Origin: Nitriliruptoraceae bacterium
GTDB lineage: Bacteria; Actinomycetota; Nitriliruptoria; Nitriliruptorales; Nitriliruptoraceae
Direction of reading: 5' to 3'
DNA length: 5,711 nt
NCBI GenBank assembly: GCA_007120565.1
Contig: SKNK01000446.1
Coordinates: forward strand, 1 to 5,711
Positions 1-4,822 of this stretch are shown one piece after another. Both the position numbers and the translations under genes were made by a program. A model generated the notes under the pieces. It had not been told where the DNA came from and made no database searches. It saw only the letters and a program-made list of their open reading frames with translations. Every line of letters begins with the position of its first letter. Within the stretch, counting starts at the first letter, position 1.

Positions 1-736
1 CCGCTTCGCGTTCGAGCTCCGCCTGACGCTGACGCTCGAGCTCCTCCTCACGCTGACGCTCGAGCTCCTCCTGACGGCGGCGCTCCGCCTCCTCCGCTTG
101 CTCGGCCTCGTCGATCGCCGCGTTGAGTTCAGCGACCTCCTCCTGATGCTCCGCGACGGAGGCCTCGGCCTCCTCACGCCGCTGCTCCACATCCAGGGCG
201 CGCTGCCGAGCATCAGCCTGCTGTTCGGCCAGTCGCTCCTCGGTCGCGGTCACCTCGGCGCGGAGGGCGACGAGTTCCTCGAGATCGATCAGATGGGCGT
301 CGAGCAGACGCCGCATCGTCACCGAACGCGAGCTGGCGTCCGCGGCGGAACCACTGTTGAACAGCGTGGTCACCTCGACGGTGTGCCCACCCTGTTTGTG
401 GAGGTGACGGACGTGGCTGGCGGCGCTCTCGGTGAGGGCCTCAGCCCGGCGGGTCAGCTGGTCGAGCCGCTCCTGGGTCTGGGTCCGCTCTACCTCGACG
501 TCTTCGAGGGCCTGCCGGGCCTGGTGGTATTCCTCGACCACGGAGCTGACCATCATCTCGATCTCGTCGAGCCGTTCCAGCGCCTGGTCGAGGTCGCCGC
601 GCAGCTCATCGGAACTGCGGTCCGGGCTCAGATCCTCGCTCAGATCGGGATCGGCGGCTGCCGGCCAGGCGATGGCCAGGACCAAGCAGGCGATCACGAG
701 GGGGGAGAGGCGGCGGACGGCGAACCGATCGGTCAC
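1..736 (-). CDS. Secreted coiled-coil protein, N-terminal part; probable PcsB/NlpC-P60-type cell-wall hydrolase (partial)
   Basis: Reading leftward from a GTG at 736-734, the frame stays open for 245 codons and leaves the window at base 1, so the C-terminus is missing. The start is supported by AGGAG (complement of 742-746) five bases upstream. Residues 1-28 look like a signal peptide: RR at 8-9, a hydrophobic core at 12-24, and an AxA-type site ending PAAA before D29. Two long, highly charged helical stretches follow (about 45-105 and 143-245), typical of coiled coil. Between them lies VRHLHKQGG (109-117) followed by a short TLFNSGS segment, the arrangement I recognise from the coiled-coil N-terminal domain of PcsB-like and actinobacterial NlpC/P60 proteins. 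The last visible residues are ELERQREE-type repeats. If the family guess is right, a peptidase or other catalytic domain lies beyond the left edge and the protein acts outside the membrane in peptidoglycan remodelling. A purely structural coiled-coil protein is the alternative. The reading frame is near certain; the function is inferred. Confidence 0.8.
   Translation of the reverse strand, partial: MTDRFAVRRLSPLVIACLVLAIAWPAAADPDLSEDLSPDRSSDELRGDLDQALERLDEIEMMVSSVVEEYHQARQALEDVEVERTQTQERLDQLTRRAEALTESAASHVRHLHKQGGHTVEVTTLFNSGSAADASSRSVTMRRLLDAHLIDLEELVALRAEVTATEERLAEQQADARQRALDVEQRREEAEASVAEHQEEVAELNAAIDEAEQAEEAERRRQEELERQREEELERQRQAELEREA
2..73 (-). repeat. 24-base tandem repeat coding for an ELERQREE-type octapeptide
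   Basis: Bases 26-49 and 50-73 are the same 24-base unit with one difference, at the last base. Bases 2-25 align as a more diverged third copy. In the minus-strand gene the unit is eight codons, giving repeated charged ELERQR(E/Q)(E/A) blocks. The period keeps the reading frame and extends the coiled coil. The array may continue beyond the left edge. Confidence 0.8.
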
Positions 737-785
737 GTTGACTCCTGACCCGACCGGGAAGGCAACGCGGACGGGTCGCGCACAT

Positions 786-842
786 CGGTCCCGAGACTAG
801 GGACCGCCGACGGCAGGTCCCGGCAGCACGTGCTGGTCGTGC
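786..842. promoter_or_regulatory. Inverted-repeat cluster upstream of the minus-strand coiled-coil gene
   Basis: CGGTCCC (786-792) and GGGACCG (800-806) form a perfect 7-base inverted repeat around a 7-base centre. A third GGTCCC stands at 816-821. CAGCACGTGCTG (824-835) is a perfect 12-base palindrome, and GCACG (826-830) also pairs with CGTGC (838-842). The centre of the first repeat reads TAGTCT on the minus strand (799-794), matching a TANNNT -10 box about 58 bases before the GTG start. No convincing -35 box is seen. The layout suits a promoter overlapped by dimeric operators, but it could also form RNA hairpins. The repeats are certain; the regulatory role is inferred. Confidence 0.4.
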
Positions 843-921
843 GAAGGACGCGCCCGGCTGACCATCCTGACCCCGCCTACGGCCGGATGGACGTCAGGTA
901 CGCCTCGCCTCGTCGTTCGCG

Positions 922-927
922 TACCCT
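922..927 (+). promoter_or_regulatory. Possible -10 box (TACCCT) of the tRNA-Ala gene
   Basis: TACCCT lies 12 bases before the first base of the tRNA and fits the TANNNT -10 form of GC-rich actinobacteria. Its distance from the mature 5' end suits a short tRNA leader. No matching -35 hexamer is visible 16-19 bases upstream, so this is weak. Confidence 0.25.
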
Positions 928-939
928 GCGCACTCGCCA

Positions 940-1016
940 GGGCCCGTAGCTCAGCCTGGCAGAGCGCTGCCTTTGCATGGCAGAAGTCGTCGGTTCGAAT
1001 CCGATCGGGTCCACCA
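940..1016 (+). tRNA. tRNA-Ala(UGC), CCA encoded
   Basis: All arms fold. The acceptor stem GGGCCCG (940-946) pairs with CGGGTCC (1006-1012) and contains a G3:U70 wobble, the classical identity element of alanine tRNA. The D arm carries GCTC...GAGC. The anticodon stem CTGCC (967-971) and GGCAG (979-983) encloses the loop TTTGCAT, with anticodon TGC at 974-976, reading GCA and wobble GCN codons. The T arm GTCGG/CCGAT encloses TTCGAAT. The discriminator is A1013, and CCA at 1014-1016 is encoded in the DNA. The gene stands alone, not in an rRNA spacer. Nothing about it looks degenerate. Confidence 0.97.
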
Positions 1017-1069
1017 CCACCTCGAGGTCGCGTCTACGGCCTCCCCCACGTCGCCTGCGGGTGATGACG

Positions 1070-1136
1070 GGCCAGGGGCCCCGCCGTTGGCCAGGGGACC
1101 CCCGGCGTTGGCCATCGGCCCTCACCCGTCAGGGCC
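1070..1136. repeat. GC-rich imperfect tandem repeat and hairpin downstream of tRNA-Ala
   Basis: Bases 1070-1088 (GGCCAGGGG, then CCCC, then GCCGTT) are repeated with small changes at 1089-1109, and GGCCA begins again at 1110. The word CGTTGGCCA occurs at 1085-1093 and 1106-1114. Just after this, GGCCCT (1117-1122) and AGGGCC (1131-1136) form a perfect 6-base stem with an 8-base loop. No T-run follows. It could end the tRNA transcript in the U-less way common in GC-rich bacteria, but that is a guess. Confidence 0.4.
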
Positions 1137-1170
1137 ACCAGCATCTGGCGCGGACCCCGGCACCTCGACC

Positions 1171-1176
1171 TATGCT
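1171..1176 (+). promoter_or_regulatory. Possible -10 box (TATGCT) for the universal stress protein gene
   Basis: TATGCT fits TANNNT and stands out in a very GC-rich stretch. It is 80 bases before the ATG, which would give a leader of about 75 bases containing the GGCGCGC hairpin at 1221-1237. No good -35 hexamer is found at normal spacing. Confidence 0.3.
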
Positions 1177-1220
1177 GCATCACGACGCTGTCGGGGCACA
1201 GGGCGACAGCCACAGGGTTC

Positions 1221-1237
1221 GGCGCGCCAAGCGCGCC
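1221..1237 (+). promoter_or_regulatory. Perfect GGCGCGC/GCGCGCC hairpin in the leader of the universal stress protein gene
   Basis: GGCGCGC (1221-1227) and GCGCGCC (1231-1237) are perfect inverted repeats separated by CAA. In RNA this gives a seven-pair all-GC stem with a three-base loop, ending eight bases before the AAGGA Shine-Dalgarno site at 1246-1250. It could shield or order the ribosome-binding region, or be a protein-binding site on DNA. No anti-structure sequestering the Shine-Dalgarno was identified. Confidence 0.4.
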
Positions 1238-1256
1238 CACACGTGAAGGAACGAGC

Positions 1257-1769
1257 ATGGAACGGATCGTTGTCGGCGTTGATGGGTCTGCAACTGCACG
1301 TCGCGCTCTGGCGTGGGCTGCGGCGGAGGCCGAGAAACGAGGCGCCGTGCTCGATGTCGTGCACGCCTACAAGCCCTCCTACCAGCGCAGCGAGGAACGC
1401 ACGGCCTTGTCCGCTTCGACCCTCGGGGGTCTCAGCAAGGTCGACCTCGAGGAGCTCGAGCAGCGCCGTGTCGAGGAGCGACGCAACGAACAGAACCAGG
1501 CCATCGGCACCATCAACAAGGCCTTGGAGCGGGTGGGCGTCGACACCTCGAAGGTGCAGGTGGAGAAGCAGGCGGTGACCGGCAAGCACCCGGACCACGC
1601 CCTCATCGAACTGTCCCGAGGCGCGACGTTGCTCGTGGTCGGCTCCCGCGGACGCGGCGCGGTTGCCGGTCGACTCATGGGGTCGGTCTCCCGTGCCTGC
1701 GTCGAGCATGCGCACTGCCCGGTCGTGGTGATCCCGCCAGCGGTCGATGGTGACAAGTTCGGGCCGTGA
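1257..1769 (+). CDS. Universal stress protein (UspA family), ATP-binding type, single domain
   Basis: This is a 170-residue single-domain Usp. It begins ERIVVGVDGSATARRALAWA, the usual first strand and glycine/serine turn, and ends in the family signature. G129-x2-G132-x9-G142-S143 matches the G-2x-G-9x-G-S/T nucleotide-binding pattern exactly, so ATP or a related nucleotide is probably bound. HCPVVVI (153-159) is the final strand. Family members are cytoplasmic, usually dimeric, and help cells survive starvation or other stress; no specific partner is visible here. The domain is longer than the usual 140-150 residues because residues about 42-82 hold an extra, strongly charged segment rich in E, R and Q that is probably helical. 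The ATG start has AAGGA six bases upstream. The tRNA lies upstream and the hydantoinase A gene begins 57 bases downstream on the same strand, but a hairpin and possible promoter between them suggest separate transcription. Confidence 0.93.
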   Translation: MERIVVGVDGSATARRALAWAAAEAEKRGAVLDVVHAYKPSYQRSEERTALSASTLGGLSKVDLEELEQRRVEERRNEQNQAIGTINKALERVGVDTSKVQVEKQAVTGKHPDHALIELSRGATLLVVGSRGRGAVAGRLMGSVSRACVEHAHCPVVVIPPAVDGDKFGP

Positions 1770-1784
1770 TCCTCACCGCCTAGT

Positions 1785-1802
1785 GCGACCGCGTAGGGTC
1801 GC
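1785..1802 (+). promoter_or_regulatory. Inverted repeat overlapping a possible -10 box before the hydantoinase A gene
   Basis: GCGACC (1785-1790) and GGTCGC (1797-1802) form a perfect 6-base inverted repeat with a 6-base centre. The right half overlaps TAGGGT (1794-1799), a good TANNNT -10 candidate 27 bases before the GTG. This could be an operator over a promoter, or the terminator hairpin of the stress-protein gene that ends at 1769. No clear -35 box accompanies it and no T-run follows it. Confidence 0.35.
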
Positions 1803-1826
1803 CGCCGCCCGATCGGAAGGCTGGCG

Positions 1827-3947
1827 GTGACCCTGGGAGTCGATGTTGGCGGGACCTTCACCGACCTTGCGGTCTGGGACGGCCACGAGCTGCGCATCGG
1901 CAAGACCTCGACGACACCCGATCAGAGTGAAGGGGTGATCGCCGGAGCCCGGCAGCTGCTCGGCGACGCCGAGGTGGTCGCGTTCCTCCACGGCACGACG
2001 GTGGCCACGAACGCGTTGCTCGAGCGCCGCGGCGCGCGGACGGCCCTGGTCACCGACACCGGCTTCCGCGACCTGGTGGAGATCGGGCGCCAGGATCGAC
2101 CATCGCTCTACGACAGCTCCGTGGATCGTGCCATCCCGTTGATCGAACGTTCGGGCCGGTTCGAGATCACCTTCGCCGACGATGCGGCGGATCCCGCCGA
2201 CCCGTCGGCCATCCACGACACTTCAGCCCACCGGGACACCGCGGCCAGCGGAGACACGGCGATCCACCGCGCCACGTCGGTCAGCGGAGACACGGCGATC
2301 GACCGCGGCACCTCGCCCCACCGCGACACGTCGGTCCCCGACGATGGGGCCGGCTTCGCCACGCTGTTGCAGCAGCTGCGGGCGTACCAGCCCGACGCGG
2401 TCGCGATCTGCCTGTTGTACGGCTACGCCCACCCGGAGCGGGAACGACGCCTCGCCGCGGCGATCGCGGACCACCTCGACGTCGCCGTTTCCTGTTCGCA
2501 CGCCGTCTCCGGCGAGTTCCGCGAGTTCGAGCGGCTGTCGACGACGATCCTGAACGCCTACCTCACCCCGGTCGTCGAGCACTACCTTCGCAACCTGCGC
2601 AGCCGAGGCGCCGAGGCCGGCCTGCCCGAACACATCGAGGTGATGCGCTCCTCCGGCGGGCTGATGTCGGTCGAGGCCGCCTGTGACCTACCGGCCGCCG
2701 TGTTGCTCTCTGGACCCGCCGGTGGCGTGGTGGCCTCCGCGGAACTCGGACGTTCCCTGGGTCTGGACCACCTCGTCTCCTTCGACATGGGAGGTACCTC
2801 GACCGACGTGTGCCGAATCGACGACGGCAGGCCCGAGGTCGCCTACGAACGCGACGTCGCCGGCCTCCCCTGCCGCTTGCCGTCGGTCGCGGTGCACACG
2901 GTCGGTGCGGGGGGCGGCAGCATCGCCTGGGTCGATGACGGCGGGGCGCTGCGGGTCGGGCCACAGAGCGCTGGAGCGCAACCGGGTCCCGCGTGCTACG
3001 GGCGCGGCGGTACCGACGCAACGGTGACCGACGCGAACCTGGTCCTCGGCCGGCTCGACCCCGCGGGACAGCTCGCCGGATCCGTGGACCTTGACGCCGA
3101 GGCAGCACGTGACGCCATCGGCGCGATCGGGGAGCGCGTGGGGTTGGGCCTGGTCGAGACGGCGCTCGGCATCCTGCGCATCGCGGAGGAGCACATGGCG
3201 CAAGCGATCCGGGTCGTGTCCGTCGAGGAGGGCAGCGACCCGCGCGAAGCCACCCTGGTGTCCTTCGGTGGGGCGGGCGGGCTGCACGCCACCGCCCTAG
3301 CGCGAACGTTGGAGATGGCCGGGGTGGTCGTGCCACCGTACGCGGGGGTGTTCTCCGCGTTCGGACTGCTGCTCAGTCCGCGGCGAACCGACCGGGCCCG
3401 CAGCGCCACCCTGTCCCTGGACGACCTCACCGGGCTCGCCCGGGTGGCCGAGGAGGTCGCGGAGGAGGCTCGCGCGGAGCTGGCAGGACGAGACGGCGGT
3501 GACCCGTCCGAGATCGACGTGGCGGTGCGGTTGGACGTCCGCTACCTCGGGCAGGCCCACGAGACGCCCGTGCCCTACCGCGCCGACGACGACGCGACCT
3601 CCCTCACGCGACGCTTCCACGAAGCCCACCGCCAACGCAACGGGTTCGCACGTCCCGGTGACCCGATCGAGATCGTCACGATCCGAGCCGAGGCGACCGC
3701 TCCTCCGGCACTCACCTGGGATCAACTGCCACAGATCGCGTCGGAGGGCGAGGCGCGCCGTGGCGAGCGGCAGGTCACGACCGCCGACGGCGACGTGACC
3801 GCTGAGGTCTGGTGGCGTCCAGGGCTCGCCCCGGACGATCAGATCACCGGCCCGGCCATCATCGAGGAGCGGGAAGCGACCACCTACCTCGCTCCAGGCG
3901 AACGGGCCAGGGTCCTGCCGTCCGGGGCGTTGCAGATCACCTGGTAG
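1827..3947 (+). CDS. hyuA: Hydantoinase/oxoprolinase-family A subunit (ATP-binding)
   Basis: This 706-residue protein is the ATP-using subunit of a two-subunit enzyme that acts on cyclic amides or related substrates, as in N-methylhydantoinase, 5-oxoprolinase and caprolactamase. The substrate cannot be told from sequence. GVDVGGTFTDLAV (4-16) is the first phosphate-binding turn. HGTTVATNALLERRGA (55-70) and TGFRDLVEIGRQDR (78-91) are typical of the N-terminal domain. The central domain has SGEFREFERLSTTILNAY (228-245), MRSSGGLMS (273-281), LLSGPAGGV (293-301), SFDMGGTSTDVC (318-329), VGAGGGSIAW (359-368) and GPACYGRGG (387-395). A C-terminal domain follows from about 535. The GTG start has GGAAGG six bases upstream and places the GVDVGGT motif at the normal N-terminus. 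Odd feature: residues 129-170 are seven tandem hexapeptides, about 40 residues longer than the usual linker before FATLLQQLRAY. A redoxin gene follows after 94 bases, and the B subunit begins only at 4823. Confidence 0.95.
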   Translation: MTLGVDVGGTFTDLAVWDGHELRIGKTSTTPDQSEGVIAGARQLLGDAEVVAFLHGTTVATNALLERRGARTALVTDTGFRDLVEIGRQDRPSLYDSSVDRAIPLIERSGRFEITFADDAADPADPSAIHDTSAHRDTAASGDTAIHRATSVSGDTAIDRGTSPHRDTSVPDDGAGFATLLQQLRAYQPDAVAICLLYGYAHPERERRLAAAIADHLDVAVSCSHAVSGEFREFERLSTTILNAYLTPVVEHYLRNLRSRGAEAGLPEHIEVMRSSGGLMSVEAACDLPAAVLLSGPAGGVVASAELGRSLGLDHLVSFDMGGTSTDVCRIDDGRPEVAYERDVAGLPCRLPSVAVHTVGAGGGSIAWVDDGGALRVGPQSAGAQPGPACYGRGGTDATVTDANLVLGRLDPAGQLAGSVDLDAEAARDAIGAIGERVGLGLVETALGILRIAEEHMAQAIRVVSVEEGSDPREATLVSFGGAGGLHATALARTLEMAGVVVPPYAGVFSAFGLLLSPRRTDRARSATLSLDDLTGLARVAEEVAEEARAELAGRDGGDPSEIDVAVRLDVRYLGQAHETPVPYRADDDATSLTRRFHEAHRQRNGFARPGDPIEIVTIRAEATAPPALTWDQLPQIASEGEARRGERQVTTADGDVTAEVWWRPGLAPDDQITGPAIIEEREATTYLAPGERARVLPSGALQITW
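2211..2336 (+). repeat. Seven 18-base tandem repeats within the hydantoinase A gene
   Basis: Seven units of 18 bases run in frame, coding IHDTSA, HRDTAA, SGDTAI, HRATSV, SGDTAI, DRGTSP and HRDTSV. The common pattern is x-R/G-D-T-S/A-x. Units three (2247-2264) and five (2283-2300) are identical at every base. Units four (2265-2282) and seven (2319-2336) differ at one base. This indicates recent duplication, partly in 36-base double units. The segment is hydrophilic and predicted to be a surface loop. Confidence 0.9.
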
Positions 3948-3960
3948 GTACGGTGAGATC

Positions 3961-4032
3961 ACGACCCCGCTACCGCAGACGACGCCGTGGCGGACCCCAC
4001 CGCGGATGACGACCCCCTGCACCGAGACGACG
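3961..4032 (+). repeat. Imperfect direct repeat in the hydantoinase A-redoxin spacer
   Basis: Bases 3961-3984 and 4009-4032 share the same first eight bases (ACGACCCC) and last eight bases (AGACGACG), with a diverged middle. The second copy ends at the Shine-Dalgarno site of the redoxin gene. The spacer shows no credible gene or promoter. This may be chance similarity or an eroded duplication. Confidence 0.4.
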
Positions 4033-4036
4033 AGGA
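4032..4036 (+). promoter_or_regulatory. Ribosome-binding site that sets the redoxin start at GTG 4042
   Basis: GAGGA ends five bases before the GTG at 4042. The more upstream in-frame ATG (4006) and the downstream ATG (4060) have no comparable purine-rich site. The residues before 4042 also do not resemble the family N-terminus. Confidence 0.7.
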
Positions 4037-4041
4037 ACGAC

Positions 4042-4608
4042 GTGGCTGTCGAATCGCAGATGATGGAACTCGCAACCCCCGCTCCGGACTTCGAACTCGA
4101 GGAGGTGACCGACGGCAGCACCGTCGCGCTGGCCGACCTCGCCGAGAGCCCGGCGCTGGTCGTCGCGTTCCTCTGCAAGCACTGCCCCTTCGTGGTGCAT
4201 GTCCAGGACGAGTTCGCCTCGCTGGCCCACGAGTACCAGGCACGTGGCGTCCAGTTCGTAGGGATCGGATCGAACGACCCCGGCGTCTCCCCAGACGACA
4301 CCCCCGAGGGCCTGGCGCAACAGAAGCGCGAGGTCGGCTTCGACTTCCCGTACCTGTTCGACGCGGACCAGAGCGTCGCCAAGGCCTACGGGGCGGCCTG
4401 TACGCCTGACGTGTTCGTGTTCGACCAGGACCGTAAGCTGGCGTACCGCGGGCAGATCGACAGCAGCAGGCCGAACAAGGGTGAGCCGGACGGTGCTGAC
4501 CTGCGCGCCGCCCTCGACGCCCTCGTCGACGGACGCCCCGTCCCTGAGGACCAGGTCCCGTCGATGGGCTGCTCGATCAAGTGGGCACCCGGGAACGAAC
4601 CGGCCTGA
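4042..4608 (+). CDS. Thioredoxin/peroxiredoxin-like (AhpC/TSA-type) redoxin with CKHCP motif
   Basis: From the GTG start the protein has 188 residues. TPAPDFELEEV (12-22) is the usual opening of AhpC/TSA-type redoxins. FLCKHCPFV (43-51) holds a CxxC pair, C45 and C48, followed by proline at the active-site helix. FVGIGSND (72-79) is the next strand, and ACTPDVFVFD (119-128) contains the Thr-Pro expected to be the cis-proline loop facing the active site. C120 beside that loop and C177 in SMGCSIKWAPGNEP near the C-terminus are further conserved-looking cysteines. I recognise the overall pattern as a PRX-like group of uncharacterised bacterial proteins. It probably performs thiol-disulfide exchange or peroxide reduction; there is no signal peptide, so it should be cytoplasmic. 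An ATG at 4006 would add 12 residues but lacks a Shine-Dalgarno site. It lies between the two hydantoinase subunit genes on the same strand, which may mean a shared transcript, but a role in that enzyme is speculative. Confidence 0.9.
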   Translation: MAVESQMMELATPAPDFELEEVTDGSTVALADLAESPALVVAFLCKHCPFVVHVQDEFASLAHEYQARGVQFVGIGSNDPGVSPDDTPEGLAQQKREVGFDFPYLFDADQSVAKAYGAACTPDVFVFDQDRKLAYRGQIDSSRPNKGEPDGADLRAALDALVDGRPVPEDQVPSMGCSIKWAPGNEPA

Positions 4609-4611
4609 CGG

Positions 4612-4634
4612 GTGCGGTGATCGATCGCCCGCAC
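4612..4634 (+). terminator. Possible terminator hairpin just after the redoxin gene
   Basis: GTGCGG (4612-4617) and CCGCAC (4629-4634) form a perfect 6-base stem with an 11-base loop, starting three bases after the stop codon. The loop holds the palindrome GATCGATC, allowing a competing fold. No T-run follows, so it would be a U-less terminator at best. If real, the B subunit gene would need its own promoter in the 4635-4822 stretch. Confidence 0.35.
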
Positions 4635-4709
4635 GCTCGGCGCTCCTCCCGCCCGACACGTCTCCTTGCCGCATCTCGGGTTGACCACGCCTACCGTGCC
4701 GCGTCGGCG

Positions 4710-4715
4710 TAGTGT
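4710..4715 (+). promoter_or_regulatory. Possible -10 box (TAGTGT) ahead of the hydantoinase B gene
   Basis: TAGTGT fits TANNNT and resembles TAGGGT before the A gene. The nearest -35-like word, TTGACC at 4681-4686, is 23 bases away, too far for a normal promoter, so support is weak. If used, the transcript leader would be about 100 bases and carry both copies of the direct repeat. Confidence 0.2.
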
Positions 4716-4716
4716 G

Positions 4717-4778
4717 GCGGCGCTATCCGCCATCGCAACGCTGTCAGCCACGCGGCGCTATCCGCCATCGCAACGCTG
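4717..4778 (+). repeat. 27-base exact direct repeat, two copies 35 bases apart, upstream of the hydantoinase B gene
   Basis: Bases 4717-4743 and 4752-4778 are identical at all 27 positions, separated by eight bases. After one mismatch three more bases agree. A diverged partial echo (GCTGTCAG, then GCCATCGCC) continues to about 4802. The first copy sits in the hairpin TGGCGG (4715-4720) with CCGCCA (4727-4732); the second keeps only four pairs of that stem. No gene was identified across the repeat. It occupies the leader or promoter region of the downstream gene. Confidence 0.85.
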
Positions 4779-4810
4779 CCAGTGCTGTCAGCGCCATCGC
4801 CGAGTACATC

Positions 4811-4815
4811 GAGGA
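4811..4815 (+). promoter_or_regulatory. Ribosome-binding site of the hydantoinase B gene
   Basis: GAGGA lies seven bases before the GTG at 4823. The same reading frame is open further upstream through the repeat, so this site decides the start. The protein from this GTG begins at the normal place for the family, just before the VTLEVARSRFAAIAEEMG opening. Confidence 0.7.
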
Positions 4816-4822
4816 CCGTGAC

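Noticed and set aside
676..697. VIAC (residues 14-17) in the coiled-coil protein as a lipoprotein box
   Set aside because: The cysteine is followed by more hydrophobic residues and then a good PAAA signal peptidase I site, so an ordinary signal peptide is more likely.
98..748. Long plus-strand open frame of 216 codons
   Set aside because: It lies antisense to the coiled-coil gene, lacks a good ribosome-binding site and has no recognisable domain. The minus-strand frame has a signal peptide, a Shine-Dalgarno site and a clear coiled-coil pattern.
940..1016. tRNA-Ala gene as an integration site for a mobile element
   Set aside because: No second copy of the tRNA 3' end, no integrase and no change in composition is seen within the window.
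877..1125. Minus-strand frame containing DPIGFEPTTSAM
   Set aside because: This peptide is the familiar false translation of a tRNA gene read backwards; the tRNA at 940-1016 explains it.
4006..4041. Upstream ATG as the start of the redoxin
   Set aside because: No Shine-Dalgarno site precedes it, and the extra 12 residues are unlike the family. GTG 4042 has GAGGA at good spacing.
3297..4382. Minus-strand open frame of 361 codons
   Set aside because: It overlaps the end of the hydantoinase A gene and most of the redoxin gene, both of which have clear family motifs. It is a shadow frame in GC-rich DNA.
4681..4715. TTGACC and TAGTGT as a -35/-10 promoter pair
   Set aside because: The spacing is 23 bases, beyond the usual 16-19, so only the -10-like box is listed, at low confidence.
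4717..4778. CRISPR-like repeat pair
   Set aside because: There are only two copies and the gap is eight bases, far too short for a spacer. No cas gene is present.
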